Shown here piece by piece: positions 24,646 to 36,310 of a stretch of DNA of 64,000 nucleotides. Under the pieces are notes generated by a model. That model searched no databases. It was not told the origin of the DNA and was given only the letters and a program-made list of their open reading frames with translations. The position numbers were made by a program, and so were the translations under genes. This DNA is from Ophthalmolycus amberensis (taxonomy: Eukaryota > Chordata > Actinopteri > Perciformes > Zoarcidae): assembly GCA_024529925.1 (NCBI GenBank), contig JAFEUB010000716.1, positions 2,871,412 to 2,935,411 of the forward strand. The letters run 5' to 3'. Every line of letters begins with the position of its first letter. Positions within the stretch are counted from its first letter, which is position 1.

Positions 24646-27169
24646 GCACAGATAAGATAATCGCTCAGAAACCTTTCCAGTGAATCAGGATTTGTGATTG
24701 TAGAAGACGTTATTAACACTTAAGGGGAACTTTAAAGAAGACTTCGCAGGTAAAAAAAAGAATATGAGCTCCTCTTTCAAAAGTGTTTACATTATTCCTC
24801 CACTCTTGAATTAAGCCTGCAAATAAGACACCTGGCATATGGAGAGGCAGATAGATAAATCTCCATTGTGCAGTCCTTTCTAGCACATGCTCAGTAACTC
24901 CCTGGGCGAGCGTGGACTCCGCCTGGCAGACGAGAACAAGACAAATCATTCCCAGGGGGGCATTTATTTCTTTTCCACAGCACAATCCCTCTCATTGCTG
25001 GTCCTAACAATCTGCCTTTTGAGACTATAACACTGGAATAAGAAAGACAGCTCAGCAGTAGAGGGGACGGGAGGAGAACAGGGAAGGAAGTGATAAAGGG
25101 GAAGACGGATGAAGACTTTCTGAATGCTTAATAAATCCTCCACTGTACGCGGGTTGCATTACAACATGCGACGCACAACTCAACTTCGATCACATTAAGT
25201 GTGACCCACATGGATGAATTATTTGATTTTCAACAAGGGGAGACGTCGTCGTACATTCAGCTTGTTTGTTCAGATAAGGGAGCGCGATGATATCGTTAAG
25301 TGCCAGTTGCCACTTGTGAGGGAAAAACAGATTACCCCTACCACCGCCTCTTCTTCTTTGGTCTCTTATTCCTCTTTCGGCAGCTGACTGCTCCTAAATC
25401 TCAGGTGTGGCCGGAGCTAGACAGCTCACTCTACCAGCTGACACAACACCCCACTTCCCTCATGCATCCATCTCGACGAGGCCCACACGGTCTCTCCTTC
25501 TCCTTCATTTCTCTCTGCACTGGATTCATCTTGGACTTGCAGGTCTGTCTCAGGCCGAATGCAGATAGCGGCTTCACCTGATGGCTGGAGTAGCTGGTGG
25601 GGTGCGAGCCAGACACACATGTAAACACTTGTCTGCGTAGTCGACTGCGTTGATCTGAGACGCTGTATGAATTGCATATAAATCGTCCTGTGCCGGTGCA
25701 ATGCTCGTTTCCATCAGTGGAATGGCTTGCACGTGTTCCTCAGTGGGAGTTATTGCTGGCTGCAGGGCAGTGGCAGCTGTTGTGAGGGGCTGAGATAGCT
25801 CGGCTAATAATAACCCCGGAGCTGAGTGAGTGTCCACAGGCCCCACATCGGCTAGGGTTGACCCTCGGAGTCCAGTTGCAGCGGAGAGGGAGGATTAGGC
25901 CGGGTTGTGGATTAGAGGACGCCATTTCACCCATGTAAGGACGAAGGCAGGTGTGCAGGAACGCTACACACTCAGTGGTTAATGTTGGGGTCGTAAGACC
26001 CTGAGTGCACCACTTTGAAAGAGCGGACACCTTGACCGCGTGGTACATGACATGTTTTGTACCTTGAATTCTGACCTGAAACATGTTTAGCAAAGCCAGG
26101 ATTTATCTAAAAGAGGCATATTTATGTTAATTTCCAGGTTTGTATTGATTCAATGTTAAAAAACAACTATACTGTCTGCCTAAATCTCCCTTCATTCACC
26201 CTGTCTGAATCGTTACATTTCAGCTTGTTTCACTAAACGGGAAGGACAATTGCATTGCTAGACAACAGCTTGGGTCTGTGTTTACTTCCTGTTAGCTGAT
26301 GTCATTCACATACACTGTAACTTTAAGAATGTTTATGTTTAAAAATGTGTAATGGTTTATATATTTTATAGTTGTGACGTAACAACCCTACGGAATTCCT
26401 GACAGCTCGTTTGAAGGCAAGACTTCTGAATACACGCTGCATGCATTTCTCCCTGGATTGACCATGTCAACACATTCAGAGTTCATATATGTAGCACTTA
26501 GAACTGCGATATAATAAATTAAGAACACAAACATCCATCTGAAAATCACATTTTTGCAATATTGGACCTTTGATCTGGTCAGCACTTATCTGGGCGGGGG
26601 AGACATTAACAAAAAAATAGACAAAGACGTCGCAGAATGGCTGAATAACGTGATAGATCGATACCACCGTCTGGAATAAAAAAAATAAAACAACTCGGAA
26701 ATCCTCTCAACTGAAAATAATAATGTTACCTGCGACAGATACTATCTTCTGTTGGGAAGTACAGCATGCTGTTATAACCCGTGCTCTATGACTGGAGGAG
26801 ATACTCTGAATGGGAAGCAATTTATTTCCTCGTGTATGTTGGGGCGCCCGCACTCCCAAAATGATCAATTGCTCATTATGACTAAGGGGAAAGGGTTAGA
26901 ATATGATGATCAGGACAATTTCTGCTCTATGCTACATTTGTTTTTGAGGTCTTTTTTCTTGTCGGAGAACAGAACCAGATAAGGGAGATATTCAAGTAAT
27001 GTCATGCTTGGTCTTTCAGGCCTTTCCGTCTGGACCAGTCATGCGTTGATGCCTGTGATTGGCCAAATAACCTCATTGGCTGCCTCCGTTCTCATCCATG
27101 TCACAGTTCACTCTATTACTTGCATGAGCAATTACAGCGTGGTGTTGTTGTTTGGTATTGTTTGCCATT

Positions 27170-27171
<2 letters not shown>

Positions 27172-27201
<30 letters not shown>
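27172..27201. repeat. (TG)15 microsatellite
   Basis: A perfect TG run, followed within about 40 bases by a balanced-composition stretch that I flag as a possible conserved element. Confidence 0.95.
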
Positions 27202-27203
<2 letters not shown>

Positions 27204-28160
27204 TAGGCCATGCGCAGGTGTGCGCGCAGCTCTTGATTGGAGACCATGCATATTCACCTTTCTTAATGAGCTTCAGTGGGTTTCAGAGGAGGACGAAACG
27301 GACACTATTTAGCATTTAATGCCCATTGGCGCCTGTGATGTGACCTAATTGAGCCAAAGCAATCAGACTGCCTGGCCCTTTAAGTGCGAAGAAGTGAAGT
27401 GAATTCTAGATTCGAGGCAATTTGTGTATATTATGGCTTGTATGACATTGGCTCGAAGCAAAAGACTACGATGAACAGATGGAGAGCTGCGAGTACAATT
27501 TCTGACGAGTTCTGAAAAACAATATTTCAGGCATTCTGTGAGAAAGAGCTTAACAAATATGTTCACCGTGTTGCACTCTGTCCCTTTATTTTCGAGTTGT
27601 CCTCTCTAAGCTCTCCCTCCTTTGCTGGCCAGCTGCTAGCCTGTGGCTCAGTAAAATTGGACAGGTGAAGCGGGACAGCGGGGCGCCACTGATACAGTTC
27701 GCAAGAACCGCAGGCTGTTCGGAGCTCGATCAGCTCATCAAGCGAGAACAGAGGTGAAATTGTACCTCCCTTTAACACAAGTTAATGTGCCCGCAACGTT
27801 GCCATATTTGTTTTATGATGCGGCCGCAGTAATTAAGGTGAATTATGTTTTTTTGTGTTGAAAGGGTACCGCGCTGCACTGCTTTTCATCTTTCACTGCA
27901 CAGATCAGGCAGCACGGCCGAGTTCAGCAGCGTGGAACAGCTATTCAGTAACATTCTTTTCATGATGTGCTGAGGTTGAAATATGAGCATTATGAACCTG
28001 TCTTCTGGTTGAGAATAGATTCCTCCGCAGGCCTGTAAAGTTGCGTTTGCTGGAGACATGACTTACAATAAGAGATGGTGCAAGTGTCCTTGTGAGTGTC
28101 GAAAATCAATTACGCCACGCTTCCCCCGTGGGTCGCAGGGTTGTATATGTATATGCGCAA

Positions 28161-28203
28161 GTGTGTGTCTCTGTGTGTGTGTGTGTATTGGGGGGGGGGG
28201 GGG
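28161..28203. repeat. (TG)n tract followed by poly(G)
   Basis: TG repeats with one CT interruption end in TATT and then a run of about 14 G (28190-28203). Confidence 0.9.
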
Positions 28204-29189
28204 ATATGGTTGCCAAAGCTTCCATTGTGTCAAGGAAGAAGTTTCCACTGTGACTTTAATGCAGTAGAACGGATAGCAGGAGAGAGCGCCTTCATCTGCA
28301 CAGTGAGGAAACACAAAGTTGGTTAAGGATTGAGGTACTGAGGTACTGGCTGGTCTAGATACACAATACATAAAACACACATGTTGTTAACAAACAAAAA
28401 AACATAGATACATGCACCGATCCAAGGGAGCGTATTTGAGTTCAAAGCATGGGTACCGAACGAGTGTATGCGTGTGCAAGTGTGTTACCTGAAGGAATGC
28501 TGTTAGTCGTCATTCTATCTTCCGCTGCATGTTCAGACAGGCTCCATCTCCAGCTGGGTTTGTGACAGAACGGGTACAGTGGTATAACACAATAGAAGCA
28601 GTTGGAGAGCAGGACAAATGACTGTGCAGATGTACAACAGGACTTTATGGACTGAGACAGAAAAGACGGGCCTGCATCACTGGAATCGCACGGTTTGCAA
28701 AATATCACATATTATCTAAGTGAAACTAATGTGTCTTTTGAGTTGCGCTCACACCCTGTGGGCTCGAAAGGTGGCTGTAAAAAGCGCCCAAAAAATGTTG
28801 CAGGAGTAGTTTGAGAAGTTTCTGTGAACCTGACACTTTTTTTCCGCCTTGGAATCGTGTCACCATTCATTGGAGTCTGCTGGAGCTGACATGAATTTAA
28901 GCTTGCAACAGCTGCTGTTCTCTGTGAAGGAACAAAAAGAACCAACTTTTTACAGTCAACAGTAAAGCGTCACGCAGTCAGCGGTTGATAGCCAAAAGAA
29001 AAAAAGTTTAACTTTTAAATCAATGGAAAAGTCTATGTTTTCATACATTGCTAAATAAATCACTAGAGCAATAAAAAAATGAACAATCCCTGTATTTCAA
29101 TGAGGCAAATTTGCTCCGTCAAGCTTGCATTTGTATTAACAAATGATAGTGATAAATACACAGATACTCAAAGAATGAATTGCAATGAA

Positions 29190-29374
29190 TTTAATCTGGG
29201 TTGAACAGAATATATACTGTATAATAAAAAGCAGAGGGAGTAGAGAGGCAGGAGGAGTGTTTGAGCTCGGCAAAGTGGAGCGGAACAGAGGACTAGGGTC
29301 AGGGCTAGGATACAGAAAGGGATGAGATAACATTTAGAGGCATACAGAAGGACTAAAGTCAACAACCCCCCTCC
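29190..29374 (-). other. Probable pacrg 3' UTR with variant poly(A) signal
   Basis: Below the pacrg stop codon on the minus strand there is no AATAAA hexamer in the first few hundred bases. The common variant ATTAAA occurs at 29190-29195 (TTTAAT on plus), about 180 bases after the stop. That would give a compact 3' UTR. The site is a candidate only, because AT-rich fish DNA has many chance hexamers. Confidence 0.4.
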
Positions 29375-29526
29375 TCATTTGGTCATGCAGGACTGGTAGG
29401 TGGGCACCATGTATTTGATTTTTAGGAAGGCATCCCTTCCTCCGTGGCGCTCAAACAGCTCCAGAGTCTCACCGATCAGTTGACCGATGTTCTCTCCCCC
29501 CTCGCCGTACTCGTCATCTCCAATGT
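29375..29526 (-). CDS. pacrg: Parkin co-regulated gene protein, terminal coding exon (partial gene)
   Basis: PACRG is an alpha-helical (ARM/HEAT-like) protein of ciliary and flagellar doublet microtubules. With CFAP20 it forms the inner junction that closes the B-tubule, and it is needed for motile cilia and sperm tails. The exon is 152 nt: two bases completing a split codon, 49 residues and a TGA stop. It contains ENIGQLIGETLELFERHGG followed by IKYMVPTYQSC, aligning with the human PACRG C-terminus (ENIGDLIQETLEAFERYGG, IKYVVPTYESC). The acceptor is a pyrimidine-rich stretch ending CCCCAG, with AG at 29527-29528. The segment before ENIG is acidic and glycine-rich (GDDEYGEGG), unlike the human DYSQQKR stretch. 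Earlier exons were not found in the window. The same-strand qki gene starts about 9.2 kb downstream, as in mammals. Paralogue PACRGL is less likely given this synteny. Confidence 0.93.
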
Positions 29527-30115
29527 CTGGGGACGTGGAAACAGAGTCAGACAGACAGCATGAGAAAAACAAAGATATTTTCGGCTCAGTCGGCAGTCAT
29601 CGCAGACTGTGAGCTTGACGTCAAGGCTCACAGAGCACCACCTGTGGCCACGCTGCAATGCTTTGCTGCGGACAGAGTCGGCAAATGCCATCCTTCTATC
29701 TGACTTCAAATCCACCGGACGGACTGAATTTAGTTTTCTTTAACGCTGTGGTCAGCTGGGACTGGACGGCAGCAGTGTTTTTGAACTGTTCAGCTGAAAG
29801 AGGCAAAGGACGTACGAGTTAGTGACGGCTCTGCTGTTGCACAACGCTGCGTTGATGCACACATGAGCAGTGACCTGGAGTCACGCTCCACAAGTAGGAA
29901 TGTGTGTGACTGATGTTTGAATCTGTATTAAAAAATCTAAATCTGAAACAGAGAACAAATTCAACAGTATCCAAATGTCCAATAATGACATTTTGATTCA
30001 TTACATTTTTCAGGTGTTTCTATGTGTGTTTAATGAACAATAGAGTCAGAGAGTGTAATACAGTTGTGGCCTAATCACAATATGGCAAGAGAGCTGCAGA
30101 AACTCCCCTTCCCGA

Positions 30116-30116
<1 letters not shown>

Positions 30117-30162
<46 letters not shown>
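30117..30162. repeat. (CA)22 microsatellite
   Basis: A perfect CA run, (UG)n in the pacrg sense transcript, about 590 bases upstream of the terminal exon acceptor. It is the first of three such arrays within 400 bases. Confidence 0.95.
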
Positions 30163-30166
<4 letters not shown>

Positions 30167-30307
30167 TACGTAGACAGTGCAGTAAAACACACAAAATTGT
30201 ACAATAGCGCTCTAGCGCGCTGGGGGAACTTGTTATCGAAAAAACATTCCTGAGGTGTCCAACCTCCGCTCCTTACTTCTTCCTCCCTTTCAGCAGCAGG
30301 CACACTT

Positions 30308-30309
<2 letters not shown>

Positions 30310-30368
<59 letters not shown>
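30310..30368. repeat. (CA)29 microsatellite
   Basis: A perfect CA run and the longest of the three-array cluster; (UG)29 in the pacrg sense transcript. Confidence 0.95.
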
Positions 30369-30370
<2 letters not shown>

Positions 30371-30469
30371 TCGTGACTTTATCAGCACACAGCAAACTGC
30401 CAATCTCATGGCATTGCACTGGGGCCTCAAAACACTTTTCAGAGGAAGGTAAATATAGAGAGGAATGAA

Positions 30470-30471
<2 letters not shown>

Positions 30472-30508
<37 letters not shown>
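30472..30508. repeat. (CA)18 microsatellite
   Basis: A perfect CA run and the third array of the cluster. Confidence 0.95.
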
Positions 30509-30511
<3 letters not shown>

Positions 30512-31310
30512 CACCATCTTTGTTTGCAACAAATGTCCGACTGCTAAACTACTAAATATCCTGGAGAGAAAATGTGGATTTATTTCTTGAGGTTATAAAA
30601 TGAAAGATAGAAAAGAAGTGGTCATTTGACACAATTTTTTTGAGCAGAGAGAAGAGAAGAGTGTATCATGAAGTGTATCTGTGATGTAAAAAATTAACAG
30701 TAGCACTTTAAGTAGGACCCCTCAGACCCTTCTTTCACTCTTAATTAGAACTGATGAGAGAAAGCGACATTAAATCTCTCCTACCATCCTTAATACTTTC
30801 TCTTTCCAGTCTCTAATCAGACTCAACACTCTCTCTCTCTCTCTCTCTTTGCCTTTCCACCCATCCATGGCCTCCTCATTAAAACACAAAGAGAGCCGAT
30901 CCCATAAAGTGGGCTGTTAAGCAGCAACACGTCTATGATCTTCTGCAGCACTTGCTTTCTGCTCAGGATCCTTTCTCCTGCTTTAGATGAAAGCGACGGG
31001 GGGAGAATCCTCCAGCCGCGATTTGACCGTTGGTTAGCCTCGATGCAGTGCAACTTAAACAGCTTTGGCTTTATTCAGCAGCTATTTACTGTTTTCCTTT
31101 CAGAGAAACGCGAACAGAAACAGCACAGAATCAGGAATGCCGCCTTTAAGAAAAGCTTGTTTTGTATCTAAACTCGGGCCGCGTTTTATTCTTTAGCTAC
31201 CCACAACAGAGGCGTCTGCCCCCTACTAGTTAGCACAATCTTAAATAGCATCTAAAATGCAGCCATGTGAGCAATAAAAGAAAAAAGGCAAAGCAATCAG
31301 GGAGTATGCG

Positions 31311-31332
31311 GTGTGTGTGTGTGTGTGTGTGT
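31311..31332. repeat. (GT)11 microsatellite
   Basis: A short perfect GT run in the pacrg intron. Confidence 0.9.
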
Positions 31333-31793
31333 AGTTGGGGCAAGTAAAAGAATAAAGTGACAGGAGTCACTCTTACAGTCTGTTTCAGCTGCATGGTGTG
31401 TGTTTGTGTGTGCATGCATGTTGGTGTAGGTTAAAAAGCCAGGCCTGTGGAGAGCCACCCTCTGTTAGAGTGAGAATGAGCAGCCAAAGCCAGCCCAGAG
31501 GGAGAGCTTTGGCCTTCAGACTACAGAACACGGGGAGCCGGAGAAGAGGTGCGGCTTGGGAACCAGCGAAGCTCAGACCCGTTTACTGGGGCCTGCAGGG
31601 GGGGAGCAAGGAGGTCCTGCAAAGGGGGAATTGTTGCTGTTGCTATACTGAGAGTTTCAGCCCTTCCACCGTGCATTTCTAATGCTGAGCCGTTGGGAGG
31701 CCAGTAGCATCAAAAGGAAGAGGCCAGAGGAATTTGCAACGATTCTCAATATTTAAAGAGGAGAAAGGGGAAAAGTGTGTTTAAGCAGGGACA

Positions 31794-31834
31794 GAGGGAA
31801 AGGGAGGGAGGGAGGGAGGGGAAGGGGGCGAGGG
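31794..31834. repeat. (GGGA)n G-rich tract
   Basis: At least six consecutive runs of three or more G separated by single A or AA, followed by GGGGGCGAGGG. This meets the usual G-quadruplex pattern on the plus strand, which is the non-sense strand of the pacrg intron. Confidence 0.75.
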
Positions 31835-34276
31835 TGTTAAAAGCTGCCACTGCAAATGTCCTTCAGCAAAAGAACTTTCGCTCTTCTTCTTCTTCATTCC
31901 TCCTCTCCCTGTCTTTTTTTCTTCTTCTCTGCTTACGGCAATATCTGCAACCCAGGGCAGACAGAGAGAGAGAGAGAAAAAAAATCTTTAAAAACAATCA
32001 TAATGAAAAAACTCCCGCTCTGTGAACACAAGGAAAAGGGCCAAAGCAGGAGTTGGCTGTCTGTTCCTCTGAGGGAGAGGAAGGGTCGATACAGACGCAG
32101 ACCGTGGAGCATTCTCAGCGCAGCGATGTTTGCTACACCGAGGGTGAAGGAAGACGAGGACAGTGGCAGAGAAAAAGGTCTGTCTGTCTCTCCGTCCGTC
32201 CTCCTGGGATTTCTGCCGAACCACACCAGCCCATCACTAAACTACGCACAACAACAGCTGCAGCCTCCCCCCTCCCCCCCCCCCCTCCTCCTCCACCCTG
32301 CTCTTTCTCCATCTCTCATTCCCCACGGTCCTAAACAACCTGTCTTCCCACATCAAGCTGAAGACAGGCAGTCACAGATGCAGGCGACGCTTAAGCTTTT
32401 CGTTCCGAACTAATTTCAAATATATGGAGTCGATTTTTAAGGGGATATTTACAGTTGGGGACCGTGGCTTAATGGATGGCAACTGTAAGGGCAGCTGTAC
32501 TACAACCCCCGGCTTAAGATTTCTGACCGAGGTTAGCGTGCATCATGTGTATGTTGTATGGCTGTAATCCCCCTCTGCTGCCAGGGACCGGGTGACACAC
32601 ACACCGCAGCAGCTTTGGGAAGTTTAGCTCGGAATTCCTGATTCAACACAATATCAACCGACCTGCCATTGTTTCTAATCAACTTACCCCTGCTTGTGGA
32701 AGTTCCTTAGGAAAGCAGCTTAGAGAGGGGGCTCCCCAACACAATAGCTGTTTGATCATAGCAGGCGGATGCAGAGGAGACTCAATGAACGCGAGAGACC
32801 TGTTCTTTTTCCTTTTTCGAAAGGGGGTTTGGCCGTGTTTGAAAAAGGAAACGGAAGAATGAAGGTTACGAGTGCGATTGAGCAGCTCGAGTGCCAGGAA
32901 TACTTTGTGCAGAAGTTACACGGCTGAGGGTGTAATGTGAGTGCATGTGTTGTCATTCTTTCTTATCACCCACGCTGCTGATAACCCTCCAACCCAATTT
33001 TTCTCAGAGCTCCATATCAGTATAAGACGAAGCACATAATCTTATTTTCTCATTTATATCAAAGTTTTCTAAAACAAAGATCTTTTATTTCCCCTTGGGA
33101 ATAAATGAAAAATAAAAGAAATCACTTTTAAAAATTAATTTTTTCGTTGTTTCCTCTCCTTTAAAAATGTGATGTAGGTTAAGTTATTATTACAGTTAAT
33201 ATTGATCATAACAGTCAAGGAGGTCGATGCTTTTTTCTTTGGTGACAGCTGAAGGTACAGAAGTGCAGTTTTCTAATGTTTTCCCTCAAATTAATTTCAT
33301 TCATACTACCATTTTTGTTTAGGCTTAAAAATGTCTCAAAGTACCCAAGGCCATAAATATTAAGGGTCATCATGTCATACATACGTTTTCTTTCTAATTT
33401 CGACTTTCGAGTGTGTGGAAGTTTGTGCAGTCTGAAGACAAACGTTCTTCTTTTGAACTGGTTGAAGTTGAAAGCACGGTGAAATAAGCAAACCAACATT
33501 TAGCTAGCTAACTAGCCAGCTGCTATATGAGCACAATTAAGCAACTTACTGCTTCATCTACATACTTCTGTCACAGTGTAGGAAAAGCACATTGCTATCA
33601 CCAGATCGTTAATACTGATTCACCAGCTTTTGTAATGTGCTGATGGCTTAGTTTCGAGTCGACAGAAAGAAGAGACCTGGTCTGTGCTGTGATGGTAATG
33701 CTACTCTGTGGTCACAGAGGGCGGTCTGATTAGAGGGCATTAACATTCTTTCATTTCATGACGCAGATTAGTCCCAAACGTCTCAGCGCACGCATTGCAA
33801 GATTAGGGCTGATTTAAAACAGTAGAGCCATTTTCAACCCACGAAATGCAAGAGATGTCAATATTAACCCCAGCATTGGTGTGTGTTATTACAGTACAGT
33901 CATACCATTTAGTTTACAGCTTAGTTTACAGCTTAATTTACTTTAACACGTTTGAGTGTGCAGTATCCTCTTTTAGCTGCAGCAAAATCTGATCCCAAGC
34001 GGTCCTTTGAAAATGTTCCTTTTACATGGATTTTGGATGACGTATAGGAAATACTAGATATGTGGATACTATTTGTGAACCAGGTCATGAGAACAAAGAG
34101 AGGGAGAGGAGCAAAACAGTGGTGAGTGTGTGAGGAGGTGGTGGGGAGTGGATGAGACCACGAGAGGAGGCCTGTGCTTAACAGCAGGGCTCTAATTAAA
34201 AGGGCCTCACAGTTGGGCGCCAGGCAGGCCTCTCATAAAGAGACTCGCACTCTGGCAGAGAGGTGGGAGACACCAG

Positions 34277-34310
34277 GTGTGTGTGTATGTGTGTGTGTGT
34301 GTGTGTGTGT
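34277..34310. repeat. (GT)n microsatellite with one TA interruption
   Basis: A GT run of about 34 bases with a single TA interruption. Confidence 0.9.
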
Positions 34311-36063
34311 TCTCCTAACCACAGGTGTCTGCGAAAGAAAGGCAGCGAGACAGTGTGAAAGAGAATATCCGAGCAGAACACATGTTGCGTTTTCTGCGGG
34401 TATTGTTTGTACACATGCAGACACATACACGTGGAGATGCACACACACGAAGAAAGGAGAATAAGTGTTCCTCTATGATTACATGTGACAAGGACAGACA
34501 CAGTGAGGGAGCAGGGGAGACAGGGAGACAGGGAGTGAGGACTTAGTTTAGTATGACCAGTGGAAGTAAATATAGTAATATACGCCGAGCCCGCTGCTCC
34601 TTAATGTTAGTATGGGTTAAATGTAGAGGTACAATTTGATGTATGTACCAGTATGCATGTGGTGATTGAAATACAGTTTAGTACTGTTCTCGTCTAAATT
34701 TGTTCTTCACATTTGTACGTCACTCTTTTCTCAGTATCAGTTCTTTTTTCCAACTGATTCTGTTTTCAGTTTCAACTCGATGTCACTGTTTTGTCGTAGA
34801 GGCGATGTTTGGGGTGAGCATGATTTAAATATAGTCTGCATGCGAAGGAAAGAATGTCATGCTCCCGGATCCCACAACTCGCACTGAACCCTCCGGCATG
34901 ACCACACAGTTAGGACACGGTAATGTCTTCCATGAGTTCAGCTGTTTGCCTTTTTTAACCAGCGCCAACGTTAGCGAATGTCAACTATTATAGCTAACAT
35001 TAGGCTCTGTGTTAAAAACAACGGCAGAGGGAAACAGACTTAACTTAATGTAGTCAAGACATCCGTGGTTTGGATTTCTATACACGTTTATGCATGCAGA
35101 AAGACTCGTATTTCAGGAATCACTTCTAACATTTTATATAGCCTACCAAACAATAATTATAGTAATAAGTATAGTGTAATTATACTACACATCATAACAA
35201 ATAAGGCTTAAATAAGCTCACTAATATGATAAAACCGTTTGCTGAGAAGCAGATGAATTTCTGCTCAAAAAGTTCCTAATACCATTTAAAGTAGTTCACT
35301 GCAGATTATTGTTACGTGAAAGTCATATCAAAAAGACATTTAGACAATTTCATATTTCATAAAATGTTGTGACTCCACATATCCTCAGTGGATTAAAACA
35401 ATCCCAGGAATCATATGCTAGCTGTGTGGTCATGCCAAAGGCTTTGGAGCGAAATGTGGCTTCAGAAGATTGAGGCTGTCTCCTTCGTATGCAGATTATA
35501 TGTAAATCACGCTCTCCTTGCCCGCCCCATTTGAATCCCCCCCCCCCCCTCCACGGCAAAACAGCTGATAAAGAGTTGAAACTGGAAAAAAAGGGTGAAA
35601 AATGCTGACATTGAAAACAGAGTGACATGACACAAAAAAACATTTTAACTGAAAAACACGACACAATGCGAAGAACACAAAAATAAACAAATATTTTTAA
35701 CGCCTGCGTCATATTTTTCAGTGGAATTATATCAGTGCAGTTTTTTCCAACGCCAACATTTACTGTCACTGTTCTAGCCCCATAAATATAGCCAGAATCA
35801 AAAAACAGATTGAAGACATTTCAAAGAACATCTCCCTCTGAAATGTTATGGAGTCGATGCGTTGAGTCTCTGAAAATGGAAACACTCAAGTAAAATACCA
35901 GTACTTCAAAATAGCACAGTGCAATTTATTTGTTACACCACCATGGTCTCAATCTCTGCTCTCTCCCTCACTCCCTCTGCCTTTGTCCCCAACCCCCTTT
36001 TCCCCTGTGGATAACCCAGAGGCTGACGGACAGCACAGCTGTGGCTCACAATTGCACAATCAT

Positions 36064-36065
<2 letters not shown>

Positions 36066-36119
<54 letters not shown>
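36066..36119. repeat. (TC)27 microsatellite
   Basis: A perfect homopyrimidine TC run (GA on minus). The mirror-symmetric homopurine/homopyrimidine tract is capable of triplex (H-DNA) formation in principle. Confidence 0.95.
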
Positions 36120-36122
<3 letters not shown>

Positions 36123-36250
36123 TACACCTGGAGCTATTCCCATTCTGTTGGTTTTCCGTCTCAACCGTTGTGTGTAATCAATAACATCATTTCAGCTTAA
36201 CACAGCTAGCCACAATGAGTCCTGGATCTTCCGACACATCACAATACACA

Positions 36251-36252
<2 letters not shown>

Positions 36253-36309
<57 letters not shown>
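36253..36309. repeat. (CA)28 microsatellite
   Basis: A perfect CA run 130 bases after the TC array. Confidence 0.95.

Positions 36310-36310
<1 letters not shown>

Larger units (their letters stand above)
20650..29130. other. pacrg-qki intergenic interval
   Basis: This runs between the qki promoter and the probable pacrg 3' end. I see no exon with recognisable protein similarity, no tRNA or rRNA, and no complete transposon. It carries several CA/TG microsatellites (listed separately) and a purine-rich GGAAGA stretch near 24451-24500. Several balanced-composition stretches, for example 27200-27400, could be conserved non-coding elements, but conservation cannot be judged from one genome. Short frames of 60-150 codons here lack domains and are taken as chance. 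Confidence 0.7.

Noticed and set aside
25574..26093. Overlapping minus-strand frames of 90 and 117 codons in the intergenic interval
   Set aside because: There is no motif, codon pattern or neighbouring exon support. The frames overlap each other in different registers, as expected by chance.
28712..28945. 77-codon minus-strand frame containing RRKKSVRFTETSQ
   Set aside because: The composition looks protein-like, but I recognise no family and see no supporting exon structure. It lies below the probable pacrg 3' end.
31856..32413. 185-codon plus-strand frame with proline-, serine- and leucine-rich composition
   Set aside because: It is dominated by low-complexity CTT, AGAG and CCT/CCC sequence, with no known motif and no clear splice or promoter context. 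It lies antisense in the pacrg intron.
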